Shown: positions 10,338 through 18,286 of the stretch, in pieces
Position numbering within the stretch: the stretch's first letter is position 1
Layout: each line of letters starts with the position of its first letter
Assembly (NCBI GenBank): GCA_002703245.1
Contig: NZTV01000037.1
Span: 1 to 41,101, forward strand
DNA length: 41,101 nt
Source of the DNA: Microbacterium sp.
GTDB taxonomy: Bacteria; Actinomycetota; Actinomycetes; Actinomycetales; Microbacteriaceae
Reading direction: 5' to 3'
Made by a program: the position numbers and the translations under genes
Notes under the pieces: model-generated
Seen by the model: the letters and a program-made list of their open reading frames with translations, nothing else
What the model was told of the DNA's origin: nothing
Databases searched by the model: none

Positions 10338-10343
10338 TAGCGT
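10338..10343 (+). promoter_or_regulatory. -10 box for a leaderless transcript of the membrane flavin reductase
   Basis: TAGCGT is followed by six bases (GGTGGG) and then the GTG at 10350. Transcription would start at or next to the start codon. There is no good Shine-Dalgarno here, which fits leaderless translation. Read-through from apbE (18 bases upstream) is also possible. Confidence 0.45.
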
Positions 10344-10349
10344 GGTGGG

Positions 10350-11918
10350 GTGATCGCGTCGTTGACCTCGTTCTCCAACCGCGTGTTCGCGGTGCTCGGC
10401 CGTATGTCGATGTACCGGGTGGTGTTCCTCGCCCTGGTCGGCTTGAGCGTCGTGGCGCTGCTCGTCTCGATGCTCGGTCTGGTCGCCCCCACCCCCGTCG
10501 AGCTGATCGTGACCCTGGCGGTGCTGGCTGTGGCGTGCGTGGTGACGGACGGGATCGCCCATCGGGTGGTGCGGCTGCCGCTTCGTCTGGAATCCGCGCT
10601 GATCACGTCCTTCATCCTCGTGTTCGTCTTGCGCCCCACCCTCGAACCGGCCGCACTGGGCGGCATCGCGATCGCCGGTGTCGTCGCGTCGGCGTCGAAG
10701 TACCTGTTGGCATGGCGAGGGCGGCACATCTTCAACCCCGCCGCCGTCGGGGCGACCGTGCTCACCCTTCTCAGCGTCGCGGTGCCGGCCCTCGGTGCCT
10801 CGTCGTGGTGGGTGGGGACCCCCGTGCTGGCCGCCCCGGTGATCCTGTTCGGGCTCGCGGTACTCTGGCGCACCGAGAAGGTGCGCGTGATCGCCCTGTT
10901 CCTCGTCGTCGCGGTCGGGGTGGGGGTGGTGCGCACCTCGGTGCAGTACCAGCAGGCGGGGATCGCGGTGGAGGGCGCCGATCTGGTGTGGCCGGTGCTG
11001 TGGTCTTCACCGTTCCTGTTCCTGGGTGCGTTCATGCTCTCCGAGCCGCTGACGCTCCCGCCACGTCGTTGGCAGCAGCTCACCGTGGCGGCTCTGGTCG
11101 GCGTGCTCGCGGGCTGGCCCATCGATGTCGGTGCCGTCGGTCTCGGCCAGGAGCGCGCGCTGCTGATCGGCAACCTGCTCGCGTTCGCCTTCACCTTCCG
11201 CACGGCGGTGCGGATGACCCTCACACGACGGCGCCACCTCACCCCGACGGTGCAGGAGCTCACCTTCCGGACGAAGCGGCCGTTGCGGTTCGCCCCGGGG
11301 CAGTTCCTCGAGCTCGACGTCCCGCACCGTCGGCCGGACGCACGCGGCACACGGCGTGAATTCAGCATCGTTTCGGCACCGGCCGACGCCCCCGATGTGC
11401 GGGTCGCGTTCCGCGACGCCGTCGGCGCGGGCGCGCCCCAGAGCAGCTACAAGAAGGCGCTCGCGGACGTGACGGAGGGTTCCTCGCTGGCGGTCACGGG
11501 GGTGTGGGGGGACTTCCTGCTTCCGACGAGCACGTCCAGCCCGGTACTCATGGTGGCGGCGGGCATCGGCGTCACCCCCTTCGTGTCGCAGCTGCGGCAG
11601 GCGCGGCTGACGGAGCAGGATCGCGATGTCGTGCTGGTCTACATCGCCGCCGAAGCCTCAGAGCTGGTGTACCGGGAGGAGATCGAGGCCTCCGGTGTGC
11701 CGGTCGTCGTCTTCACCCGCGACGAGCCGGCCGACCTCGCACCTCACTGGCGTTGGGCGCGAGGGGTCCGGCTCGATGCCGACGGGCTCGTGCGGGTCGT
11801 TCCCGACATCGCCATGCGTCACGCATACATCTCCGGGCCGCCGAGGTTGATCGCCGACCTGGCCCCCGCGCTCGAGCGGGCGCGGTCGATCACGACCGAC
11901 GCCTTCTCGGGCTACTGA
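10350..11918 (+). CDS. RnfD/NqrB-like membrane domain fused to an NAD(P)H:flavin oxidoreductase domain
   Basis: A 522-residue two-part protein. Residues ~1-290 are hydrophobic with about eight or nine membrane segments and include GRHIFNPAAVGA, matching the HIFNPAA block of RnfD/NqrB subunits. Residues ~290-522 are a ferredoxin-NADP reductase-type module: PGQFLELDVP, the FAD motif R336-E-F-S339, and the nucleotide motif AAGIGVTPF near 403-411. The likely role is to take electrons from cytoplasmic NAD(P)H through FAD and pass them across the membrane to the flavinylated lipoprotein two genes upstream. No Fe-S cysteine motif and no SGAT flavinylation motif are visible in it. The stop overlaps the convergent kinase stop by seven bases. 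Confidence 0.85.
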   Translation: MIASLTSFSNRVFAVLGRMSMYRVVFLALVGLSVVALLVSMLGLVAPTPVELIVTLAVLAVACVVTDGIAHRVVRLPLRLESALITSFILVFVLRPTLEPAALGGIAIAGVVASASKYLLAWRGRHIFNPAAVGATVLTLLSVAVPALGASSWWVGTPVLAAPVILFGLAVLWRTEKVRVIALFLVVAVGVGVVRTSVQYQQAGIAVEGADLVWPVLWSSPFLFLGAFMLSEPLTLPPRRWQQLTVAALVGVLAGWPIDVGAVGLGQERALLIGNLLAFAFTFRTAVRMTLTRRRHLTPTVQELTFRTKRPLRFAPGQFLELDVPHRRPDARGTRREFSIVSAPADAPDVRVAFRDAVGAGAPQSSYKKALADVTEGSSLAVTGVWGDFLLPTSTSSPVLMVAAGIGVTPFVSQLRQARLTEQDRDVVLVYIAAEASELVYREEIEASGVPVVVFTRDEPADLAPHWRWARGVRLDADGLVRVVPDIAMRHAYISGPPRLIADLAPALERARSITTDAFSGY

Positions 11919-13489
11919 CGAGGCCCGTCCGCGACATCCGGCTCGCCTTCCGGTTCGACTTCCGGCTCGAGTTCCGGCTCCGCCGGCGCGGCCGTCGGAT
12001 CGGCCGGACGGGCGGGGATGCGGACTTCGAACACGGTGTCGCCCGGCTCGCTGCGTACGGTGATGTGGCCGCCGTGGGCGCCCACGATCGCCTTGGCGAT
12101 CGACAGCCCCAGTCCGGTGCCGCCGCTCTTGCGGGCGCGGGACCGGTCGGCGCGGGAGAACCGTTCGAACAGCTCGTCGGCGATCGAGGGGTCGACCCCC
12201 GGACCGTCGTCGCGCACGCGGAGCACCGCATCGTCACCGTCGCGCACGACGCTGAGAGTCACCTTCGTGCCGGCCGGAGTGTGGGTGCGGGCATTGGCGA
12301 GAAGGTTCGCCACGACCTGATGCAGCCGTGCGGCGTCCCCGGCGACGTGCAACGACTCGTCGGGCACCTCGAGCACCCATTCGTGCTCCGGCCCCGCCGG
12401 TCGCGCGTCTGCGACGGCCTCGACCGCGATCTGGGTGAGGTCGATCGGGCTGTACACCAGCTCCTGACCTTCGTCGAGCCGTGCCAGCAGGAGCAGGTCT
12501 TCGACGAGGTCGGTCATCCGCACCGACTGGGCCTGGATGCGCTCGAGCGACTGCTCGGTGGTCTCCGCGGCCTGCGGGGAGTCCGGGTGGGTGCGCAGCG
12601 CTCGAAGGGACAACTCCGAGAACCCTCGGATGGAGGCCAGGGGGGTGCGCAACTCGTGGCTGGCGTCGGCGACGAACCGGCGCATCCGTTCTTCGTTGCG
12701 CTGGCGGGCATCCAGTGACGAGTCCACGTGGTCGAGCAGCGTGTTCAGCGCATGGCCGACGCGACCGATCTCGGTGTTCTCGTCGGTCTGATCCTCGGGG
12801 ACCCGCTCGGTGATCGAGACATCTCCTTCGGCCAACGGCTGATTGGCGACCCGGGTGGCCGTCGTGGAGACCGCGCGCAGGGGTGCGAGGGAACGCCTCA
12901 CGATCCACGCCACGATCGCGGCGAGGAGAATCAGCCCGCCGGTGGTCATGAGGACGACGGAGGTGATGATGGGGGTGACGGTCTCCTGGACGCCGGACTC
13001 GGGCATCCCGGCGTACGCGACATACCCGAGCGACTGGTACGGGAACATGCGGTAGTCGCCGAGCCCGTCGATGTCGACGGTGGTGTACTCCGGCGTCGTG
13101 ACGCCGAGCAGGACGTCTTCGACCTGAATGTCGGTCAGGGTGACGATGTCACCGGGGCCCGCGACGTACGCGCCGGTCGCCGTGCCCTCCCCGCCGCCGC
13201 GGAGCACCAGGACGGTGCCCTGGGGCTGGTTGCCGGACTGCAACACCTCGGAGGCGGTGACCTGCTGGCTCTCGCGCGGGATCTTCAGGTCGAGCAGTGT
13301 GCCCGCCGTCTGTTGCGCGGCGCTTTGCACCTGAGCGTTGAGGTTGTCCTGCAACACCCTCCCCAGGACGGCGCTGGTGGCGATGGCCACCATCACGAGG
13401 ATCAGCGCGACGACGGCGACGATGGCGGTGATCAGACGCGCCTGCAGACTCCACTGTCGGGGTCCGCGAGAAGGCGCGGCTGAGGTCAT
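11912..13489 (-). CDS. Two-component sensor histidine kinase
   Basis: A membrane kinase of 525 residues. TM1 lies near 18-43, followed by an extracytoplasmic sensing domain of about 130 residues (44-178) and TM2 near 179-202. Next come a HAMP linker and the H-box FVADASHELRTPLASIRG. The ATP-binding domain holds an N-box (HQVVANLLANARTHTP) and Gly-rich boxes DDGPGVD and GGTGLGLSIAK. The C-terminal ~25 residues are a Pro/Glu-rich repeat tail. The start ATG overlaps the response-regulator stop (ATGA), so the pair is co-translated. The inducing signal is not evident; the divergent MacB-type ABC transporter suggests envelope stress or an antimicrobial. Confidence 0.93.
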   Translation of the reverse strand: MTSAAPSRGPRQWSLQARLITAIVAVVALILVMVAIATSAVLGRVLQDNLNAQVQSAAQQTAGTLLDLKIPRESQQVTASEVLQSGNQPQGTVLVLRGGGEGTATGAYVAGPGDIVTLTDIQVEDVLLGVTTPEYTTVDIDGLGDYRMFPYQSLGYVAYAGMPESGVQETVTPIITSVVLMTTGGLILLAAIVAWIVRRSLAPLRAVSTTATRVANQPLAEGDVSITERVPEDQTDENTEIGRVGHALNTLLDHVDSSLDARQRNEERMRRFVADASHELRTPLASIRGFSELSLRALRTHPDSPQAAETTEQSLERIQAQSVRMTDLVEDLLLLARLDEGQELVYSPIDLTQIAVEAVADARPAGPEHEWVLEVPDESLHVAGDAARLHQVVANLLANARTHTPAGTKVTLSVVRDGDDAVLRVRDDGPGVDPSIADELFERFSRADRSRARKSGGTGLGLSIAKAIVGAHGGHITVRSEPGDTVFEVRIPARPADPTAAPAEPELEPEVEPEGEPDVADGPRQ

Positions 13490-14229
13490 TGCGGGGCCTT
13501 GATCATGTATCCGACGCCGCGGACGGTGTGGATGAGCGGGTCGCGGCCGGCGTCCAGCTTCTTGCGGAGGTAGGAGATGTACAGCTCGACGACGCTGGAA
13601 CGGCCGCCGAAGTCGTAGTTCCACACGCGGTCGAGGATCTGGGCCTTGGAGACCACGCGCCGCTGGTTGCGCATGAGGAAGCGCAGCAGCTCGAACTCCG
13701 TCGCGGTCAACTCGATCTCGTCGTCGCCGCGGATGACCTCGTGACTGTCCTCGTTCAGCGAGAGGTCGCCGACCCGCAGGATCGGCTCCGTCTCGGCCGA
13801 CAGGGCTGTTCCGGCGCGCCGCATGAGACCGCGCAGACGTGCGACGACCTCTTCGAGGCTGAACGGCTTCGTGACGTAGTCGTCGCCACCGGCGGTCAGG
13901 CCGGCCACACGGTCGCCGACGGCGTCCTTGGCCGTGAGGAACAGCACCGGAACGTCGTTGCCCGACTGACGCAGGCGCTGGAGCACCGCCATACCGTCGA
14001 GGTCGGGCATCATGATGTCGAGCACGAGGGCGTCCGGGGCGAATTCGCGTGTCTCCTGCAGCGCCTGGAGGCCGGACGCGGCCGTGCGCACATCCCATCC
14101 CTCCATCCGCAGAGCCATGGACAGCAGATCGGTCAGCATCTGCTCGTCGTCCACGACGAGCACGCGCAGGGGGGAGCCATCGGGTCGCGTCAGGGCGGCG
14201 GCGGGAGTCGGGGGGGTCATGTCTCCCAT
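13486..14229 (-). CDS. OmpR/PhoB-family response regulator
   Basis: A 247-residue DNA-binding regulator. The receiver domain (~20-135) has the acidic pair D27/D28, phosphoacceptor Asp71 in VLDIMMPDLDG, and conserved Lys121 in TKPF. The winged-helix domain (~150-245) ends with RSSVVELYISYLRKKLDAG and HTVRGVGYMIK. It is the first gene of the operon with the kinase. The start is uncertain. ATG 14229 has no ribosome site, while ATG 14220 has GGGAG only two bases upstream. Tandem 11-base repeats begin 13 bases upstream of the start and probably bind this protein. Confidence 0.93.
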   Translation of the reverse strand: MGDMTPPTPAAALTRPDGSPLRVLVVDDEQMLTDLLSMALRMEGWDVRTAASGLQALQETREFAPDALVLDIMMPDLDGMAVLQRLRQSGNDVPVLFLTAKDAVGDRVAGLTAGGDDYVTKPFSLEEVVARLRGLMRRAGTALSAETEPILRVGDLSLNEDSHEVIRGDDEIELTATEFELLRFLMRNQRRVVSKAQILDRVWNYDFGGRSSVVELYISYLRKKLDAGRDPLIHTVRGVGYMIKAPQ

Positions 14230-14242
14230 TGTGCGGATCGAC

Positions 14243-14287
14243 CTATGTGATTCCTATGGCGTGCTCTATGTGAATCCTGTGAAGGTG
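14243..14287. promoter_or_regulatory. Tandem 11-base-phased repeats, predicted response-regulator binding site
   Basis: CTATGTGATTCCTATG (14243-14258) is repeated as CTATGTGAATCCTGTG (14266-14281) 23 bases later, with two mismatches in 16. Each copy contains two CTATG/CTGTG elements 11 bases apart, giving four elements about one helical turn apart. OmpR/PhoB regulators bind head-to-tail direct repeats with this phasing. The site lies between the regulator/kinase operon and the divergent ABC transporter, so it could control both. No biochemical evidence is visible. Confidence 0.55.
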
Positions 14288-14393
14288 GCGCGTGGGGTGC
14301 ACAACGATTTCATAGGCGGTCCTGCGGGTCGTCATGGACACCGTTCGTAGCGTCGCTTCGACGGCCGGCATCGTGCCCGCCGAGAGGAGACCC

Positions 14394-15878
14394 ATGTACG
14401 CAAGGTATCTGCGGCGGGAGCTGGCCGGCCGCAAGAAGCAGACCGTGATCGTGGCCTCGGGGCTCGCGATCGCGATCGCACTCGTGATGATCGTCAACTC
14501 CCTGGCCGCCGGGGTCCGGGACGCGCAGGCGCAGACGCTCGAGGCCGTTTACGGCGTCGGTACCGACCTGACGGTGACGGGAGCCCAGGCGGAGCCGGGC
14601 GAGGGCGGTCGTGGGCAGCAGTTCCAGTTCGACGAGGACGCGGGATCGACCGACGACGACGGCACCACCTCGCTTGCGCAATCGCAGTTGATGACCGAGA
14701 TGTTCCGGTCCACCCTCGACGCATCCGTGCTGGAGACCGTGCGGGAGATCGACGAGGTCGCCGCGGCGACCGGGACCCTGAGCCTGACCAACACGACCTT
14801 CTCCGGCGAGCTTCCGGAACGGCCCTCCACCGACGACATCTCCGGCGACGCCGGCGCCGGCGGTCAGGCACCGCCCACCGGCGGAGATACGGGCGGCGGC
14901 TTCGGCGGCGGAGCCTTCGACCTCGACTCCTTCACCGTGATGGGCGTCGAAGCGGACGCCGCAGCGCTCGGCCCGTTGTCGGCGGTGACCGTCAGCGATG
15001 GCCGAGGGCTCGAGTCCAGCGACAGCGGCCAGTTCGTCGCCGTCATCGACGCGACCTACGCGGCGACGGCGGAACTGGCCGTCGGAGACACGCTCGAGAT
15101 CGCGGGGGAGGATTTCGAGGTGGTCGGCGTCGTCACCTCGACCTCCGACGAGGCGGACACCGCGTCGAACGTGTACATCCCGCTCGATGTCGCCCAGGAT
15201 CTCTCGGGCGTCGGTGACGCGGTGTCCACCGTCTACGTGCAGGCGACGTCGTCGGATGCGATCAGTGCCGTGCAGACGGAACTGGAGGAGGCGCTGCCCG
15301 AGGCCACGGTCAGTTCGCAATCAGATCTCGCCTCGACGGTGTCGGGATCGCTGTCCAGCGCATCGGCACTCATCACGAACCTCGGGACGTGGTTGTCGGT
15401 GATCGTGCTGATCGTCGCGCTCGCGTTGGCGGTGCTGTTCACGATCTCCGGTGTCAGCCGGCGCACCCGGGAGTTCGGCACGCTCAAGGCCATCGGGTGG
15501 TCCAACGGGCGCGTGGTCGGGCAGGTGGCCGGGGAATCGGTCGTGCAGAGCCTCATCGGCGGCGCGGCGGGGCTGATCATCGGGCTCATCGGCATCGGGA
15601 TCATCAACGTGGCCTCACCGACGATCTCGACCGCCGCGGCCACGACGGCAGAGCAGACCGGTCCCGGCTCCGGCGGTCCCGGATTCGGCGGGGGCCAGGC
15701 ATTCGGCCAGGCCGCCACGCAGACCGCGAGCGACATCGTGCTTCAGGCGCCGGTCACCCTGTGGGTCGTGGGAGCCGCCATCGGGCTCGCGATGCTCGGA
15801 GGACTGCTCGCCGGCGCCTTCGGCGGCTGGCGCGCTTCGCGACTGAGCCCGGCCGAAGCGCTGAGGTCGGTCGGATGA
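14394..15878 (+). CDS. MacB/FtsX-type ABC transporter permease
   Basis: A 494-residue integral membrane protein with the MacB layout. One membrane helix lies near the N-terminus (QTVIVASGLAIAIALVMIVN), then a large extracytoplasmic domain (~45-330), then three C-terminal helices in the FtsX domain with SGVSRRTREFGTLKAIGWSN, typical of this family. Two Gly-rich stretches stand out, one in the extracytoplasmic domain (about 160-180) and one between the last helices (about 420-435). The ATG at 14394 has a strong GAGAGGAG; an upstream in-frame ATG at 14334 has no ribosome site. It forms a pair with the ATPase downstream. Export of a lipid, peptide or drug, or mechanotransmission, is inferred from the family. 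Confidence 0.88.
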   Translation: MYARYLRRELAGRKKQTVIVASGLAIAIALVMIVNSLAAGVRDAQAQTLEAVYGVGTDLTVTGAQAEPGEGGRGQQFQFDEDAGSTDDDGTTSLAQSQLMTEMFRSTLDASVLETVREIDEVAAATGTLSLTNTTFSGELPERPSTDDISGDAGAGGQAPPTGGDTGGGFGGGAFDLDSFTVMGVEADAAALGPLSAVTVSDGRGLESSDSGQFVAVIDATYAATAELAVGDTLEIAGEDFEVVGVVTSTSDEADTASNVYIPLDVAQDLSGVGDAVSTVYVQATSSDAISAVQTELEEALPEATVSSQSDLASTVSGSLSSASALITNLGTWLSVIVLIVALALAVLFTISGVSRRTREFGTLKAIGWSNGRVVGQVAGESVVQSLIGGAAGLIIGLIGIGIINVASPTISTAAATTAEQTGPGSGGPGFGGGQAFGQAATQTASDIVLQAPVTLWVVGAAIGLAMLGGLLAGAFGGWRASRLSPAEALRSVG

Positions 15879-15930
15879 CCCCCGTCGCGTTCCGCGCACC
15901 CTCGACCCGCATCCTGGAAGGAGCACTCCG

Positions 15931-16662
15931 TTGACCTTGACCGACACCGACCACGGCAGCACGCCCGACGCGGTCCCCGCCCCCACAGCTTTGTACCGGC
16001 TGTCGGGTGTGACCCGCACCTACCAGCAGAAGGGGCGCATCGTGAAGGCGCTTACCGGGGTGGACCTCGAGATCACCACGGGAGACTTCGTCACGATCCA
16101 GGGGCCGACCGGTGGAGGCAAGTCGACGCTGCTGCAGCTGCTGGGGGCGCTCGACAAGCCGTCCTCCGGACATGTGATGCTCGGCGACGTCGACATCGCC
16201 GCGGCATCGCGCGCTCACCTCGAAGGTCTGCGCGCCAGCGAGATCGGCTTCGTCTTCCAGGGGTTCAACCTGATCCCCACGCTGACGGCGGCGGAGAACG
16301 TCGACATGGCGCTCGAGCCGCTGTCGATACCCAAGGCGGAGCGTGCCGAACGCGTCGCCGAGGCGTTGACCCAGGTCGGCCTGGCCGAACGCTCCGACCA
16401 CCGTCCGTCGGAGCTGTCCGGTGGTCAGCAGCAGCGTGTCGCGATCGCGCGCGCGATCGTCAAGCGGCCCAAGGTGCTGCTGGCCGACGAGCCGACGGGG
16501 AACCTCGACGAGAGCATGCGGGATGAGATCCTCTCGCTCCTGGAGCGCCTGAACGCGGAAGGGCTGACGCTGATCGCCGTCACGCACGACTCGGCCGTCG
16601 CCCGTCGCGCGCGGCGCCGACTGCGCCTGGCGAAGGGGACGGTCACCGACATCACACGGTGA
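15931..16662 (+). CDS. ABC transporter ATP-binding protein (MacB/LolD type)
   Basis: The cytoplasmic ATPase that drives the permease encoded 52 bases upstream. Its 243 residues include Walker A GPTGGGKST, Q-loop FQGFNLIPTLTA, signature LSGGQQQRVAIARA, Walker B VLLADEPTGNLDE and the switch His in VTHDS. The first ~30 residues are a polar extension. The start is TTG at 15931, chosen because GGAAGGAG lies seven bases upstream and no ATG or GTG is suitably placed. A strong hairpin terminator follows 21 bases after the stop. Control by the neighbouring two-component system is likely. Confidence 0.93.
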   Translation: MTLTDTDHGSTPDAVPAPTALYRLSGVTRTYQQKGRIVKALTGVDLEITTGDFVTIQGPTGGGKSTLLQLLGALDKPSSGHVMLGDVDIAAASRAHLEGLRASEIGFVFQGFNLIPTLTAAENVDMALEPLSIPKAERAERVAEALTQVGLAERSDHRPSELSGGQQQRVAIARAIVKRPKVLLADEPTGNLDESMRDEILSLLERLNAEGLTLIAVTHDSAVARRARRRLRLAKGTVTDITR

Positions 16663-16679
16663 CGACGTTCTCCGCTCGG

Positions 16680-16725
16680 AAAACAGGTCAGGGGCGGGGA
16701 GCTCGTGCTCCCCGCCCCAGACCTG
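16680..16725. terminator. Bidirectional terminator between the ABC operon and gnd
   Basis: A 19-base stem (16684-16702 with 16707-16725) has one A-A mismatch and a TCGT loop. On the minus strand it is followed by a T4 run (complement of 16680-16683), so it is a good intrinsic terminator for gnd. On the plus strand it has no T-tract, but it sits right after the ABC ATPase and can serve both convergent transcripts. Confidence 0.8.
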
Positions 16726-16756
16726 TCCGCCGTCGCCGGCGCGTGGCCGATGGGCC

Positions 16757-18217
16757 TCAGTGGGTGTCTTCGGCCTCGATCTCGCTGCGGTCGCCCGACC
16801 ACAGCGTGTGGAAGGTGCCGTCCTTGTCGATGCGCTTGTAGGTGTGCGCGCCGAAGAAGTCACGCTGGCCCTGGATGAGGGCGGCCGGCAGACGGTCCGC
16901 CCGCAGCCCGTCGTAGTAGGCCAGGGACGAGGAGAACGCCGGAGCCGGGATGCCCACGCGCGCCGAGGTGGCGACGACTTCGCGCCACGCCGCCTGCGCG
17001 CGCTGCAGCGCCTCGACGAAGTACGGTGCGGTCAGCAGCACCGGGAGCTCGGTCTCGGTGTCGTAGGCCTCGGCGATGCGGTTGAGGAACTGCGCGCGGA
17101 TGATGCAACCGCCGCGCCAGATCTTCGACACCGCGCCGAGGTCGATCTTCCAGTCGTACTCGGCGGCACCCGCGCGGATCTCGTCGAAGCCCTGCGAGTA
17201 CGCCACGATCTTCGACGCGTACAGCGCCAACCGGATCTTCTCGATGAACGCCTCGGGGTCTTCCACCGTCCAGTTCGACTGTGCGTCGTCGGCGGGACCG
17301 GGAAGCCCGCGGGAAACCTCCCGCTGCTCGGCGTGGCTCGACAGCGATCGCGCGAAAGTCGCCTCGGCGATGCCGGAGACGGGGACGCCCAGGGACAGCG
17401 CCGTCTGAACCGTCCATGCGCCGGTGCCCTTGGCCCCGGCCTGGTCGAGGATCACATCGACCAGCGGCTTCTGCGTGTCGGCGTCGACCTGGCGGAGCAC
17501 CTCCGCGGTGATCTCGATCAGGTACGACTCCAGTTCGCCGCGGTTCCACTCGGCGAACACGTCGGCGATCTGCGCCGGGGTCTTGCCCGTGCCACGCCGG
17601 ATGAGGTCGTACGCCTCGGCGATGAGCTGCATATCGGCGTACTCGATGCCGTTGTGCACCATCTTGACGAAGTGTCCGGCGCCGTTGTGCCCGACGTGGG
17701 TGACACACGGCTCGCCCTCGGCGACGGCCGCGATCGAGGTCAGGATCGGTCCGAGCGTGACCCAGGACTCGTCGGAGCCACCGGGCATGATCGACGGGCC
17801 GCGCAGTGCGCCCTCCTCGCCGCCGGAGACGCCCATGCCGACGAAGTTGATGCCGGTTTCACGCACCGCCTTCTCCCGGCGGATCGTGTCGGTGAACAGC
17901 GCGTTGCCGCCGTCCACGATGATGTCGCCGGGCTCGAAGACCTCGACGAGGGACTCGATGACCGCGTCGGTCGCGCGGCCGGCCTTGACCATGATCACCG
18001 CGGTGCGCGGCTTCTGCAGCGACGCGGCGAACTCCTCGTACGAGAAGGCGGGTACGAATCCCGCTTCGGGGTGCTCGGTGACCAGCTCGTCGGTCTTGGC
18101 ACGGGAGCGGTTGTACACCGCCACCGTGTTTCCTTCGCGGCTGGCGAGGTTGCGGGCCAGGTTCGAGCCCATCACCGCCAGACCGACCACGCCGATGTTC
18201 GCTGAGTTCTCGCTCAC
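16757..18217 (-). CDS. gnd: 6-phosphogluconate dehydrogenase, decarboxylating
   Basis: Oxidises and decarboxylates 6-phosphogluconate to ribulose 5-phosphate with NADP. The 486-residue length is normal for the long-chain form. Visible blocks are GLAVMGSNLARN and VYNRSRAK (the Arg fits NADP use), GVSGGEEGALRGPSIMPGG, HFVKMVHNGIEYADMQL, and the C-terminal FFGAHTYKR segment. The start is GTG at 18217 with AAGGAG six bases upstream. It lies 69 bases downstream of eda on the same strand. Its place beside gluconate kinase suggests it is the outlet for 6-phosphogluconate made by this island; a second gnd elsewhere cannot be ruled out. Confidence 0.96.
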   Translation of the reverse strand: MSENSANIGVVGLAVMGSNLARNLASREGNTVAVYNRSRAKTDELVTEHPEAGFVPAFSYEEFAASLQKPRTAVIMVKAGRATDAVIESLVEVFEPGDIIVDGGNALFTDTIRREKAVRETGINFVGMGVSGGEEGALRGPSIMPGGSDESWVTLGPILTSIAAVAEGEPCVTHVGHNGAGHFVKMVHNGIEYADMQLIAEAYDLIRRGTGKTPAQIADVFAEWNRGELESYLIEITAEVLRQVDADTQKPLVDVILDQAGAKGTGAWTVQTALSLGVPVSGIAEATFARSLSSHAEQREVSRGLPGPADDAQSNWTVEDPEAFIEKIRLALYASKIVAYSQGFDEIRAGAAEYDWKIDLGAVSKIWRGGCIIRAQFLNRIAEAYDTETELPVLLTAPYFVEALQRAQAAWREVVATSARVGIPAPAFSSSLAYYDGLRADRLPAALIQGQRDFFGAHTYKRIDKDGTFHTLWSGDRSEIEAEDTH

Positions 18218-18286
18218 GCGCGCTCCTTCTTGATCCGCTCGTCGGGGTTCCCGGTCGCCGCGCGGCGATCCGGGCCGTTGTACAGC

